Origin: Pseudonocardia autotrophica
GTDB lineage: Bacteria > Actinomycetota > Actinomycetes > Mycobacteriales > Pseudonocardiaceae
DNA length: 64,000 nt
Reading direction: 5' to 3'
Assembly: GCF_000717175.1 (NCBI RefSeq)
Contig: NZ_JNYD01000016.1
Span: 1 to 64,000, forward strand
Shown: piece by piece, positions 33,730 to 42,043 of the stretch
Layout of the letters: each line of letters opens with the position of its first letter
How positions within the stretch are numbered: position 1 is the stretch's first letter
Program-made: the position numbers and the translations under genes
Notes under the pieces: model-generated
What the model saw: only the letters and a program-made list of their open reading frames with translations
Database searches by the model: none
What the model was told of the DNA's origin: nothing

Positions 33730-34898
33730 CGGATGCCCAGCTCGGCGAGGACGGCCGCGGTGTCGGCGCCGGAGGCCGGTGCGGGCCCGGGTACGGGACG
33801 AGTCCGGGGTGCGGCGACCGGCACGGGACCAGAGGAAGTGTCGACCACCCAGCCCGCGCCCTCCCGCCGGGCGCTCCCGCCGGTGTTGCCGTCGAGCGTC
33901 CCGGCGACGACCTCGGCCATCGCGACGTCGTGCAGCGCACCCGGCGCGGTGAGGGCCAGGGCGGCGGCGGTCAGCCCGGTGAGCGGGTCGGCGATCGCGT
34001 CGCCGGCGAACACCGGGAGGCCCTCGGCGTCGCGGGCGACGAGCCCGGCCGCGGCCGCGACGTCGTCGCCGAACCCGATCCGGTTCGACGCCCGGCCGGC
34101 CGCGGTGATCGAGACCCAGGTCGTGCCCCGCGCGACCGCGGCCTCGGCGTCGAGTCCGAACCCGCGCAGCGCCCGCGGCCTCGAAGCCTCGATCACCACG
34201 TCGGCCGCCTCGACCAGCGCCGCGAGGGCCCGACGGGCGTCCGACACGGACGGGTCGAGCACCACCGACCGCTCACCGGCGTGCAGGAGCGCGTGGAACC
34301 GCGGCTCGCCGCGGCGTGCCCCGTCCGGCCGCGACGGCGTCTCGACCGTGACCACCCGGGCCCCGGCCCGTGCGAGCAGGTGCGCGCACAACGGCCCCGC
34401 CCACAGGGCTCCGAACGACACGACGAGCAGACCCGCCACCGACCGCGGGACGCCGATCGACCGCACGGCGCCGGCGGCCTCGCGGATCGGCGCCCCGGCG
34501 ACCCCGAGCAGCTCGGCGCGCTCGGCGAGGTCGTGTGCCGGCATCCCGGCCAGCGCGGCGGTGAGCAGCGGCCACGGGTCGTCGTCGGGCAACGGGTGCT
34601 CGACGAGTGCGCCGAGCAGGGCGGGATCGTCCGGCCGGGCGCACGAGACGGCGGCCCAGCCGTCGGCGATCGGCACGAGCCGGCAGCTCCCGCCCGCCGA
34701 CACCCGGCCCGCGCGCCGGTGCCCGGTGAAGGCGGCGCGCTCGGCGAGCAGGGCGGCTCCGTCGACGCCGAAGAGGGACCCCAGCTCGGCGGCGACGGAG
34801 GCCGCGCGGCCCGGGGGGACCAGCGGCGGCCCGTCGGCGTGGCCGGTCAGGGGCACGACACCCGAGGCCGCCCAGTCCGCCGCGGCGTCGGTCCCCAC
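33726..34898 (-). CDS. CaiB/BaiF-type CoA transferase with apparently permuted domain order
   Basis: A 390-aa protein. The Rossmann part that normally opens CaiB/BaiF proteins begins only at about residue 154 (VAGLLVVSFGALWAGPLCAHLLARAGARVVTVETPSRPDGA). It continues with HAGERSVVLDP, ADVVIEASRPRALRGFGLD and GFGDDVAAAAGLV, where Asp 278/279 matches the catalytic Asp. The first 140 residues (SCRLVPIADGWAAVSCARPDDPALL through ERAELLGVAGAPI) resemble the region that usually follows the Rossmann part. This suggests circular permutation. The family moves CoA between carboxylic acids. The start is GTG 34898. Confidence 0.8.
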   Translation of the reverse strand: MGTDAAADWAASGVVPLTGHADGPPLVPPGRAASVAAELGSLFGVDGAALLAERAAFTGHRRAGRVSAGGSCRLVPIADGWAAVSCARPDDPALLGALVEHPLPDDDPWPLLTAALAGMPAHDLAERAELLGVAGAPIREAAGAVRSIGVPRSVAGLLVVSFGALWAGPLCAHLLARAGARVVTVETPSRPDGARRGEPRFHALLHAGERSVVLDPSVSDARRALAALVEAADVVIEASRPRALRGFGLDAEAAVARGTTWVSITAAGRASNRIGFGDDVAAAAGLVARDAEGLPVFAGDAIADPLTGLTAAALALTAPGALHDVAMAEVVAGTLDGNTGGSARREGAGWVVDTSSGPVPVAAPRTRPVPGPAPASGADTAAVLAELGIR

Positions 34899-34942
34899 GC
34901 CAGCACCCTAACCGCCGGTCACGGCACTAGGCTCGCCTCGCC

Positions 34943-35998
34943 ATGACGCCGCGCACGGTCCACCCCGCCGACCTCGCCGACCAGGCGCCGCTGCTCGACG
35001 CGGAGGCCCGCGTCGACGGGCCGCTGCTGGGCGTCGATCTCTCCGGCCCGCCGGCCGACGTCGCGCACCTGGCCCGGATCGCCGAGGAGTCCGACCGGAT
35101 CCTGGTCGGGGTGGGGAAGCCCGGCCCGGGCTGGAGCCCGCTGGTCCGGGCCCTGGCACTGACGCTGGTGCCGGCCGGTCGTGACACCGGACCGGAGCTC
35201 GTCGGCGTCGGGGACCCCGGGGCCGCGCTGGCCGACCTGCACGCCGCGGCCGAGGCGAACCCGCAGGCCGCGACCGTCCTGGCCGGGCTGCTGCGCTGGT
35301 CCGGCGCGCTGTCGGTGCCCGCCGCGCTCGACGCCGAGTCCCTCGCCTACTCCACCCTGCTCGGCGGGCCGGAGTTCCGGGCGTGGCTCGACCGCCGCGG
35401 CCCGCGCCCCCTGCCGCCGCCCGTCGACGAGCCGGTCCGGGTCGCCCGGGCGGGCCGCATCCTGCACCTCACGCTCAACCGGCCCGAGCGGCGCAACGCG
35501 TACGGCCGGCAGCTGCGTGACGCCCTGGTCGGCGGGCTCGACCTGGCCCTGCTGGACCCGGACGTCGAGGAGGTGGTGATCGACGGGGAGGGCCCGGCCT
35601 TCTGCGCGGGCGGCGACCTCGACGAGTTCGGCACCGCACCCGACCTGGCCACGGCGCACCTGGTCCGGACCCGCGCGGGCGCCGCCCGGCCGGTGCACGC
35701 GCTGCGCGACCGCGTCGAGGTCCGCCTGCACGGACCCTGCGTGGGCGCGGGCATCGAGGTGCCGGCGTTCGCGGGCCACGTCGTGGCCGCCGCGGACACG
35801 ACCGTCCGGTTGCCCGAGGTCTCGATGGGTCTGATCCCGGGGGCCGGCGGCACCGTGAGCCTGCCGCGGCGCATCGGCCGGTGGCGCACCCTGTACCTCG
35901 CCCTGTCGGGCAGGCCGTGCGACGCGCCGACGGCGCTGCGGTGGGGGCTCGTCGACGCCGTCGCCGAGCAGTGCCAGGCTGACGCCCATGAGCCGTGA
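34943..35998 (+). CDS. Enoyl-CoA hydratase/isomerase (crotonase) with apparently permuted domain order
   Basis: A 351-aa protein. The crotonase core starts at about residue 165 (ILHLTLNRPERRNAYGRQL), with FCAGGDLDEFG (oxyanion hole), GPCVGAGIEVPAF (Glu 272) and RLPEVSMGLIPGAGGTVSLPR (Glu 292); the 20-residue spacing equals that of Glu144/Glu164 in enoyl-CoA hydratase, so both catalytic residues are kept. It ends at ALRWGLVDAVAE, before the usual C-terminal helices. Those helices seem to be at the front: LDAESLAYSTLLGGPEFRAWLDRRG (about 130-155) reads like a normal crotonase C-terminus. It is divergent from the CoA transferase by 44 bases. Confidence 0.82.
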   Translation: MTPRTVHPADLADQAPLLDAEARVDGPLLGVDLSGPPADVAHLARIAEESDRILVGVGKPGPGWSPLVRALALTLVPAGRDTGPELVGVGDPGAALADLHAAAEANPQAATVLAGLLRWSGALSVPAALDAESLAYSTLLGGPEFRAWLDRRGPRPLPPPVDEPVRVARAGRILHLTLNRPERRNAYGRQLRDALVGGLDLALLDPDVEEVVIDGEGPAFCAGGDLDEFGTAPDLATAHLVRTRAGAARPVHALRDRVEVRLHGPCVGAGIEVPAFAGHVVAAADTTVRLPEVSMGLIPGAGGTVSLPRRIGRWRTLYLALSGRPCDAPTALRWGLVDAVAEQCQADAHEP

Positions 35999-36425
35999 CG
36001 ACAACGGTCCCGACGTGGACACCGACCAGCTGGAACCCGAGGACACGCTGGACTACCGCGGGGTCGAGGACGTGCTCGACGAGGGCTACTCGCCGCCCGA
36101 ACGTCCGTGGGCCGTCGACGACTACGGGATCACCCCCTCCGACGAGCACACCGGCGAGGACCTGGACCACCGGCTCGCCCGCGAGGTGCCCGACAACTGG
36201 GGCGACGACGACGAGGACGCCGACTGGCAGTCCGACACCTCGGACACGGACGGCGAGCTGCGCGACGACCAGGTCGGCGACCCGCGCGCCGGGCGCCTCG
36301 TCGACGCCGCGGAGGGCGGGGTCTCGGACACGGACGCGGACGCGTGGGCCCGCGACGTCGGCATCGACGGCGCCGGCGCCTCCGCGGAGGAGGCCGCGGT
36401 CCACGTCGTCGACGACCAGCAGTAG
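35988..36425 (+). CDS. DUF5709-type acidic protein
   Basis: A 145-aa, very acidic soluble protein (MSRDDNGPDVDTDQLEPEDTLDYRGVEDVLDEGYSPPERPWAVDDYGITPSDEHTG...). The segment DTLDYRGVEDVLDEGYSPPERP and the later RLAREVPDN are hallmarks of this small actinobacterial family, which has no known function. Its start overlaps the end of the crotonase gene by 11 bases, so it may be co-transcribed, though the overlap may merely be compact packing. No Cys or metal-binding motif is seen, and much of the chain is probably disordered. Confidence 0.75.
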   Translation: MSRDDNGPDVDTDQLEPEDTLDYRGVEDVLDEGYSPPERPWAVDDYGITPSDEHTGEDLDHRLAREVPDNWGDDDEDADWQSDTSDTDGELRDDQVGDPRAGRLVDAAEGGVSDTDADAWARDVGIDGAGASAEEAAVHVVDDQQ

Positions 36426-36493
36426 CCGCCGACGAGGAGGCGCCGAGGAGCAGGTGCCGTTAACGCCCGCGACCCGATGATCGTGGTCGGGCC

Positions 36494-37072
36494 GTGAACT
36501 CACCGTCGTCGACCGTCGGGGGCGGAATCGTGCCCCGCTGGATCCTGCCCCTCGTCCTGCTCAGCGACCTGCTCGTGCTGGGCGTGCTCTACGCGGTCCT
36601 CGGCCGGCCCGGGCTGCTCTTCGGACTGCCGGTGCTGATCGGCACGGCGATCGCGCTGCTGGTGCTCCGGCTCGTCACCGCCCCGCACCGGCGGTTGCTG
36701 GCCGACCTGCGGAGCGTCGGCGCCGGCGGGCCCGCGCCGTACCGGCACGGCTCACCCGGCGGAGCGGAGGAGCCGTTCTGGGCGTGGCCCGGCGACCGGC
36801 CGACGAGCGGCGACGGTTCTGGTGACGACTCCTGCGACGACCGGGACCATCGGCACGGCGTGGATCATTCGTGTGGCGGCTCGTGGACCTCGGATCCGGG
36901 CCGGGACGGGTGGGAGCCGAGCTGGTCGGGCCCCGGGGCCGACTCCGGCTGGTCGGGCTCGGACCCGTCGGCCGGCTCCTCCTCCGACTCCTCGTCGAGC
37001 TCCTCCTCGTCCGACTTCTCGTCGAGCTCCTCCTCCGACTCGGGCTCCTCGTCGTCGTCCTCCTCGGACTGA
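36494..37072 (+). CDS. Two-helix membrane protein with Ser/Asp-rich tail
   Basis: A 192-aa protein. Two adjacent hydrophobic helices (WILPLVLLSDLLVLGVLYAVL and LLFGLPVLIGTAIALLVLRLV) are followed by a basic segment, then a Gly/Trp/Asp region (DDSCDDRDHRHGVDHSCGGSW) and a tail of Ser runs broken by Asp or Phe. The Cys and His residues in the middle could bind metal. The hairpin-plus-basic layout suggests that the tail is on the cytoplasmic side. No family is recognised. It is transcribed toward the response-regulator gene at 37091. Confidence 0.6.
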   Translation: MNSPSSTVGGGIVPRWILPLVLLSDLLVLGVLYAVLGRPGLLFGLPVLIGTAIALLVLRLVTAPHRRLLADLRSVGAGGPAPYRHGSPGGAEEPFWAWPGDRPTSGDGSGDDSCDDRDHRHGVDHSCGGSWTSDPGRDGWEPSWSGPGADSGWSGSDPSAGSSSDSSSSSSSSDFSSSSSSDSGSSSSSSSD

Positions 37073-37090
37073 GACCCGCGGCGGCCGGGG

Positions 37091-37801
37091 TCACGGGCCG
37101 GGATCGGGCGGCTCGACGAGACGGTGCCGGTAGGCCAGGGCCACCAGCTGCGCCCGGTCGCGGGCGCCGAGCTTGGTCATCGCGCGGCTGACGTGGGTCT
37201 TGGCGGTGGCGTGGCTGATGGTGAGCTCGGCGGCGATCTCGGTGTTGCTCAGGCCGTACGCGACGAGGGCGACGATCTGCCGCTCGCGGGCGGTGAGCTG
37301 GGCCAGCGCGTCGGGGTCGAGCCGCGGCGACGCGGTCCGGGCGGTGAGCCGGGCGATCAGCCGGCGGGTCAGGCCCGGGGACAGGAGCGCCTCGCCACCG
37401 GCGACGACCCTGATGCCGCGTAGCAGCTGGGCGGGTTCGGTGTTCTTGATCAGGAAGCCGGCCGCGCCGGCGGCGAGGGCGTCGACGACGTACTCGTCGT
37501 GGTCGAAGGTCGTGAGGATGAGGACGTGGACGTCGGCGAGGTCGGGATCGGCGGCGATCTCGCGGGTGGCGGCCAGCCCGTCGACGCCCGGCATCCGGAT
37601 GTCCATGAGCACGACGTGGGGACGGGTCCGCCGGGTCAGGTCCACCGCGGTGGCCCCGTCGCCGGCCTCGCCGACCACGACCATGCCGGGCTCGGTGTCG
37701 ACGAGGACGCGGAATCCGCCGCGGACGAGGGCCTCATCGTCGGCAATGAGCACGCGTACGGGTCCGGCCGCCGGATCGACCGGGAGATGCTCGGACGTCA
37801 T
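37091..37801 (-). CDS. NarL/LuxR-family response regulator
   Basis: A 236-aa two-component regulator from ATG 37801. The receiver (residues about 15-130) has IADDE, the phosphorylated Asp in VVLMDIRMPGVDG, and the Thr and Lys positions TTF and LIKNTEP. The LuxR-type HTH is LTARERQIVALVAYGLSNTEIAAELTISHATAKTHVSRAMTKLGARDRAQLV. The ATG overlaps the stop of the histidine-kinase gene (ATGA), so kinase and regulator are translated together. Target genes are not evident; the neighbouring membrane protein at 39239 is a candidate. Confidence 0.92.
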   Translation of the reverse strand: MTSEHLPVDPAAGPVRVLIADDEALVRGGFRVLVDTEPGMVVVGEAGDGATAVDLTRRTRPHVVLMDIRMPGVDGLAATREIAADPDLADVHVLILTTFDHDEYVVDALAAGAAGFLIKNTEPAQLLRGIRVVAGGEALLSPGLTRRLIARLTARTASPRLDPDALAQLTARERQIVALVAYGLSNTEIAAELTISHATAKTHVSRAMTKLGARDRAQLVALAYRHRLVEPPDPGP

Positions 37802-38982
37802 CGCGGGCCGGGGACGGGCAGCTCGGCGCACACCTCGAAGCCGCCGTCGGGATGCGGGGCCGCGGTGAGGCGGCCGGACAGCGCGCGGGCCCGCTCGCGC
37901 ATCCCGTCGATGCCGTGCCCGCAGGGTGTGCCCGCGGGGGACGCGTGCCCGTCGTCGCGGATCCGGATGAGCAGCCGCGACGGTTCGTAGGTCAGGGCCA
38001 CCCGGACGCTGCGGGCCCCGGCGTGGCGGATCACGTTGGTCAGCGCCTCCTGGACGATCCGGTAGGCGGCCAGGTCGACGGTCACGGGCAGGGGCCGCGG
38101 CTCCCCGTCGACCTCCCGCTCCACGCGCAGGCCCGCGGCGTCGGCCGTGTCGAGCAGGTCGGGGAGCCGGTCGAGCCCGCCCCGGGGTGCCCGCGGTTCC
38201 CCGGACGAGGTGTCGGCGCGCAGGATGCCGAGGATCGTCCGGACGTCCGTGAGCCCGTCGTCGCAGATCGTCTTGATCGCGGCGAGCGCCTCGCGGGCCT
38301 GCGCGGGGCGCTGGTCGGCGACGTGCAGGCCGACCCCGGCCTGCACGCTGACGGTGGCCATGGTGTGGCCGACCACGTCGTGCAGTTCCCGGGCGATGCG
38401 CAGCCGTTCCTCGGCGGCGAGCCGGCGCGCCCGCTCCTCGCGGGCCTGCGTCTCGCGGGCGTGCCGGGCGCGGGTGGCGGCAAGGACCGCCCGGTGGTAG
38501 CCGACGGCCGCGCCGGCGCTGCTCGCGGTGGCCGCCAGCAACACCGCGTCGGGGACCACGCCGACGGTCTCGGTGTCGCCGAGCACGACCCGGATCGCGA
38601 CGATCTGGACCAGCGCGGTGACCGCGGCGCCCGCGAGGCCCCACCGCCAGCCCCGGAGGGCCGCGAGGGTGTAGCAGCCGATCAGCGGGGCCAGCGCGAC
38701 CAGGAGCCCGGGATACGGGACGAGGAACCAGAGGAGGGGAACCGCCTCGAGCACGGCCAGGGCCACGACGGGCTGACGGCGGCGCACCGCGACCGCTCCG
38801 GCGACCGCGACGGCCAGCGCGGCCGCTCCGGCGTCGAGCGGGCGGGCGTCGGCCACGGCCGGCAGGATCCCGGCCGCCGCGGCGGCGAGGAGCCCCACCG
38901 CCACGCAGACCCCGAACACCCCGTCGACCACGGCCGGTGACCGCAGGCCGCGACGCACCGGCTCACCCCTGATGTCGACCAT
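37798..38982 (-). CDS. Sensor histidine kinase (HisKA_3 type)
   Basis: A 394-aa kinase from ATG 38982 (GAGGGTGGG upstream). Residues about 20-160 contain roughly six membrane helices with short loops, so the signal is probably sensed in the membrane. A coiled region (ARHARETQAREERARRLAAEERL) leads into the phospho-acceptor RIARELHDVVGHTMATVSVQAG with its His, and the C-terminal ATPase shows EALTNVIRHAGARSV (N box), IRDDGH and GHGIDGMRERA (G box). It is co-transcribed with the downstream regulator. The stimulus is unknown; such pairs often sense envelope stress. Confidence 0.92.
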   Translation of the reverse strand: MVDIRGEPVRRGLRSPAVVDGVFGVCVAVGLLAAAAAGILPAVADARPLDAGAAALAVAVAGAVAVRRRQPVVALAVLEAVPLLWFLVPYPGLLVALAPLIGCYTLAALRGWRWGLAGAAVTALVQIVAIRVVLGDTETVGVVPDAVLLAATASSAGAAVGYHRAVLAATRARHARETQAREERARRLAAEERLRIARELHDVVGHTMATVSVQAGVGLHVADQRPAQAREALAAIKTICDDGLTDVRTILGILRADTSSGEPRAPRGGLDRLPDLLDTADAAGLRVEREVDGEPRPLPVTVDLAAYRIVQEALTNVIRHAGARSVRVALTYEPSRLLIRIRDDGHASPAGTPCGHGIDGMRERARALSGRLTAAPHPDGGFEVCAELPVPGPR

Positions 38983-39238
38983 CCGCCCACCCTCGATCCG
39001 GCCCGCCCGTCGCCCGGTCCATGGTCGCCGGTGCCGCCCCGGGAGCGCATCCACCGCGAGCGGTGTCCCCTTGCTACCTCCACGGTCGTACGTCGTCTAC
39101 CACCGGCGGCCGACCGTGCCGCCGCGGGATCAGCCCGAAGTGCCGACCCTCGTCCGACGCGCAGGCCCGGGCCCGGCGCCCACCATTCGCGGACCGGCCG
39201 GGACCGACCAGGCCAGGCCTCAACCGAAGGGACCCGTG

Positions 39239-39610
39239 ATGTCCGTCGATCACGTGCTCGCCGTCCACCTCTCGCTCGCCGTCGGTGGCTACGAAGTCGG
39301 GGCGGGACGGACCGTGCCCACCGTCGCCGCCGTGCTGGCGTTGATCGGCGTGGTCGTCGGCGGGGTGGCACTGGCCCGCCCCGCCGGTCGTGTCGGTCCG
39401 GTCGGCAGGCGGGCCGCGGCCGTCGTCGGCCTGGTGCTCGGGCTGGTCGGCGCGGTCGTCGGCGGGCTGCACGCGGCCAACTCCGCGGGTGGCCTCGGCA
39501 CCGGCAACGGGCTGGCCGGGGCCGTCGCGGCCGTGGTGCTGGGGCTGGTCGGGACGATCGTCTCCGGGCTGGCGCTCGCCCGCTCCCGCCGCCCCGTCCG
39601 ACCCGGCTGA
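39239..39610 (+). CDS. Small membrane protein (DUF6223-like)
   Basis: A 123-aa protein from ATG 39239 with GAAGGGA upstream. It has a short N-terminal hydrophobic stretch (VLAVHLSLAVGGYEVGAGR), then three membrane helices rich in Gly/Val (VAAVLALIGVVVGGVALARP; AAVVGLVLGLVGAVVGGLHAAN; VAAVVLGLVGTIVSGLALARS). This pattern matches a small family annotated DUF6223; that name is from memory and not verified. It is divergent from the two-component system at 37.1-39.0 kb and could be its target. Confidence 0.65.
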   Translation: MSVDHVLAVHLSLAVGGYEVGAGRTVPTVAAVLALIGVVVGGVALARPAGRVGPVGRRAAAVVGLVLGLVGAVVGGLHAANSAGGLGTGNGLAGAVAAVVLGLVGTIVSGLALARSRRPVRPG

Positions 39611-39618
39611 CCCGCTGG

Positions 39619-40644
39619 TCAGACGGGCACGACCGCGGTGGCGGCACGGGCGCGTGCCGCCACCAACCGCCGTCGGAACGTGTCCGCGTCGCTGTGCACC
39701 GGACTGGTGCCGTGCACGAAGTCGAGGAGCACCTCGGCGAAGCGTGCCGGGTGCTCGGAGTGGGGGAAGTGCCCGGTGCGCTCGAAGACCTCGAGCCGGC
39801 TGGACGGGAGCCGGTCGTGCGCGGCGAGCGTGTGCGCGAGGGGGATGACGGTGTCGTCGGTGCCGGCGACGAGCAGGAGCGGGAGCTCGGCGAGCAGGTA
39901 GAGCCGGCCCGTCCCGTCGAGGCGCTGGCCGGACCAGTTCAGCGCGCTGCGCACGGTGTGGATGAACGCGTCCCGTGCGCCGTCGTCGGCGAAGGAGGCG
40001 AGGGCGCAGGCCAGTTCGTCCAGGTCGGCGGTCGGTACCCCCGGCACGAGCCGGACGGCCCGGCGCGCGAGCCCGGCGATCCTGCGCGGGGTGAGCGTGT
40101 GCACGGCCTTCAGGACGGCGGCGGCGCCCGGCAGGCTCGCGGCCCGCAGGGCGATGCTGACGTCCGGGCCGAGGCCGCCGCTGGCGTCCAGGACGAGCCG
40201 CTCGGTGAGCTCGGGGAACTGGTAGGCGAACTGCATCGCGACACCCCCGCCGAAGGAGTGCCCCACCACGGTGGCGCGGTCCAGGCGCAGGGCGAGCAGG
40301 AGATCGCGCAGGCCGGCCGCGTAGGCGCCGAGGGAGTAGTCGCCGGTCCGGGGCTTCGCCGACTCCCCGTGGCCGAGCAGGTCCGGTGCGACGACGTGGG
40401 CGTGGCGGCCGAGCAGGGGCAGCACCGGCAACCAGGTGGCCGAGCTGCTCGCCAGCCCGTGCAGGAGCACGACGGTCGGGCCGCCGCTGCGTCGTCCGGT
40501 CTCCAGGTAGGTCACGCGCTGGCCGTGGAGGACGATCTCGCGGCGGGCGACGGACGCGGGTGCCGTCGAGCGGGAGCGGCGGTGGAGCCGGTGGGCTCGG
40601 GGCGGCACGCCGGGCGTGGGACCCCGTCGGGGGAGCTGGCTCAT
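39619..40644 (-). CDS. Alpha/beta-fold hydrolase
   Basis: A 341-aa protein from ATG 40644 (AAGGACG upstream). VVLLHGLASSSATW is the oxyanion strand, VVGHSFGGGVAMQFA the nucleophile elbow with its Ser, LLLVAGTDDTVIPL carries the acid Asp, and ERTGHFPHSEHPARFAEVLLDF the His. The cap region (PGAAAVLKAVHTLTPRRIAGLARRAVRLV) is helical. No signal peptide is visible, although the N-terminal 45 residues are basic and Pro-rich. Esterase, C-C hydrolase and haloperoxidase-like activities share these features; specificity is not predictable. It may be co-transcribed with the cupin remnant upstream. Confidence 0.85.
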   Translation of the reverse strand: MSQLPRRGPTPGVPPRAHRLHRRSRSTAPASVARREIVLHGQRVTYLETGRRSGGPTVVLLHGLASSSATWLPVLPLLGRHAHVVAPDLLGHGESAKPRTGDYSLGAYAAGLRDLLLALRLDRATVVGHSFGGGVAMQFAYQFPELTERLVLDASGGLGPDVSIALRAASLPGAAAVLKAVHTLTPRRIAGLARRAVRLVPGVPTADLDELACALASFADDGARDAFIHTVRSALNWSGQRLDGTGRLYLLAELPLLLVAGTDDTVIPLAHTLAAHDRLPSSRLEVFERTGHFPHSEHPARFAEVLLDFVHGTSPVHSDADTFRRRLVAARARAATAVVPV

Positions 40645-40793
40645 CTCGTCCTTCGGTGGCGGAGCCGGGGACGGCGTCGTCCACCTCGGCAGCGGTGTAG
40701 CGGGAGCGCCGGGGACATAACCCGATCCCGTGATCGATAGTCGGGCCAGCGCTGTCGGGCGCGTCACAGACGGCCCGGCTCCGGGGAGTGCGC

Positions 40794-41299
40794 CTACCGG
40801 TGTCGACGGCCGTGCAGCCGGGCGAGCAGCCGCCACGCCGGGCGCTGCAGGAGGTCGGGGACGCCGTGCAGGGCGAACGGCAGGCCGTGCCGGACGTTGA
40901 CGGCGGCCAGCTCCCCGAGCGGCGGGAACCGGCCGCCGCCCGCCAGTGCGCGGAACTGCTCCTCCAGGGGGCCGACCGGCGTCTCCCGCATCCGGATCCG
41001 CGCGGCTCGTCGAAGGGGTTGGCGAACGCGTGGACCATCGTGGGCGGGACCGTCACGGTCTCCCCGGCCCGCAGCTCGCGGGTCTCCGCCCCGACGACGA
41101 CCCGCAGCCGTCCCTCCAGCACGGTGAAGGCCTCGGTCTGCGCGAGGTGCCGGTGCCGCGGCGGGCCGCTCAGCCGCGGTGGGAGGACCGCGTCGACCTC
41201 GAACAACGCCCCGGCGTTGTCCCGGCCCGACGCGCGGATGGTGACGGTCTCGCCGGTGGGCAGCCGGAGGACGGGGGACGGGGTGCCGAGGTCGGTCAT
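40794..41299 (-). pseudogene. Cupin-domain protein interrupted by a frameshift
   Basis: From ATG 41299 the frame gives PTGETVTIRASGRDNAGALF and PPRHRHLAQTEAFTVLEGRLRVVVG, then LRAGETVTVPPTMVHAFANPFDEPR, a complete cupin barrel with His metal ligands. It should continue RIRMRETPVGPLEEQFRALAGGG and PPLGELAAVNVRHGLPFALHGVPDLLQRPAWRLLARLHG, but that part lies in another frame; restoring one base near 40998 would join them. Either the gene recently decayed or the assembly lost a base. Related proteins are about 160 aa, matching the joined length. Confidence 0.75.
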
Positions 41300-41309
41300 C
41301 GTGGGCTCC

Positions 41310-41855
41310 TCAGCGGGTCGGGTCGGCCGACCGGGAACGGCGCTCGTCCGTCGCGGCGGCCGGTGCGGTCGCCTGGACCTGCCGCAGGAGCGCGGTGAAG
41401 GCGAGGGCCGCCGTCACGGCGCCGCCGACGAGGCGGACCCGGTGCCCGGCGACGAACTCGGCCGCGACGCGGCGCAGCTCCTCGGCGGGGTGGGTGCCGA
41501 CCGGGTCGACGAACATGATCTCGTTGCGCGGCCAGAAGAACAGCACGGAGAACAGGAACTCGCAGGCGACGAAGACGGCGACGGCCCCCGCGACCCACCA
41601 CCGCAGGCGCCGGTCGCGCCAGGTCAGCACGACCGTGGCGAGGCCGGTCACCACCACCGCGGCGCCGAGCGGGGGGAAGTAGTCGGCCGGCCCTCCGGCG
41701 ACGAGGAACTCCCGCGCCCGCTCCAGCGACGCGGGTGGGTCGGCGAAGATGTTCGGGTAGAGCATCACGGTCTCGGCGGCCACGCCTCCGAAGGACAGCA
41801 GGGCCGCCCACACGAGGACGACGAGTGCCGTCGTCGTGACGGTCGTGCGGGACAT
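41310..41855 (-). CDS. Four-helix membrane protein (DUF1772/anthrone-oxygenase-like)
   Basis: A 181-aa integral membrane protein with helices at about 8-28, 60-80, 86-110 and 143-162. The loop after helix 1 (AAETVMLYPNIFADPPASLERAREFLVAGGPADYFPPLG) and the FFWPRNEIMFVDP segment resemble DUF1772-type proteins, some of which act as anthrone oxygenases; that is a weak family guess. GAGGAGGACCCC before ATG 41855 is a clear ribosome site. It is upstream of the broken cupin gene, ten bases apart, so both were one operon. Confidence 0.65.
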   Translation of the reverse strand: MSRTTVTTTALVVLVWAALLSFGGVAAETVMLYPNIFADPPASLERAREFLVAGGPADYFPPLGAAVVVTGLATVVLTWRDRRLRWWVAGAVAVFVACEFLFSVLFFWPRNEIMFVDPVGTHPAEELRRVAAEFVAGHRVRLVGGAVTAALAFTALLRQVQATAPAAATDERRSRSADPTR

Positions 41856-42029
41856 GGGGTCCTCCTCCGCTGGTCGGTGCCGGGCGGTCGGCCCGGAGTG
41901 GTGGGGACGCTAGGTCCGGGAGCAGGCCCGGGTCTGCCGCGTGATCGCGCGACCCGGTGTCGCTTCTCGACGTACACGCGGCCGGTGATCGTCGCCTCCG
42001 GGCGTCTGTGGTGGCACCGCGCTCCGCTC

Positions 42030-42035
42030 TACTCT
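42030..42035 (+). promoter_or_regulatory. -10 element of a probable leaderless transcript
   Basis: TACTCT at 42030-42035 ends eight bases before GTG 42044, with no Shine-Dalgarno sequence in between. This spacing puts the transcription start at or next to the start codon. Confidence 0.5.
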
Positions 42036-42043
42036 CGACGATC

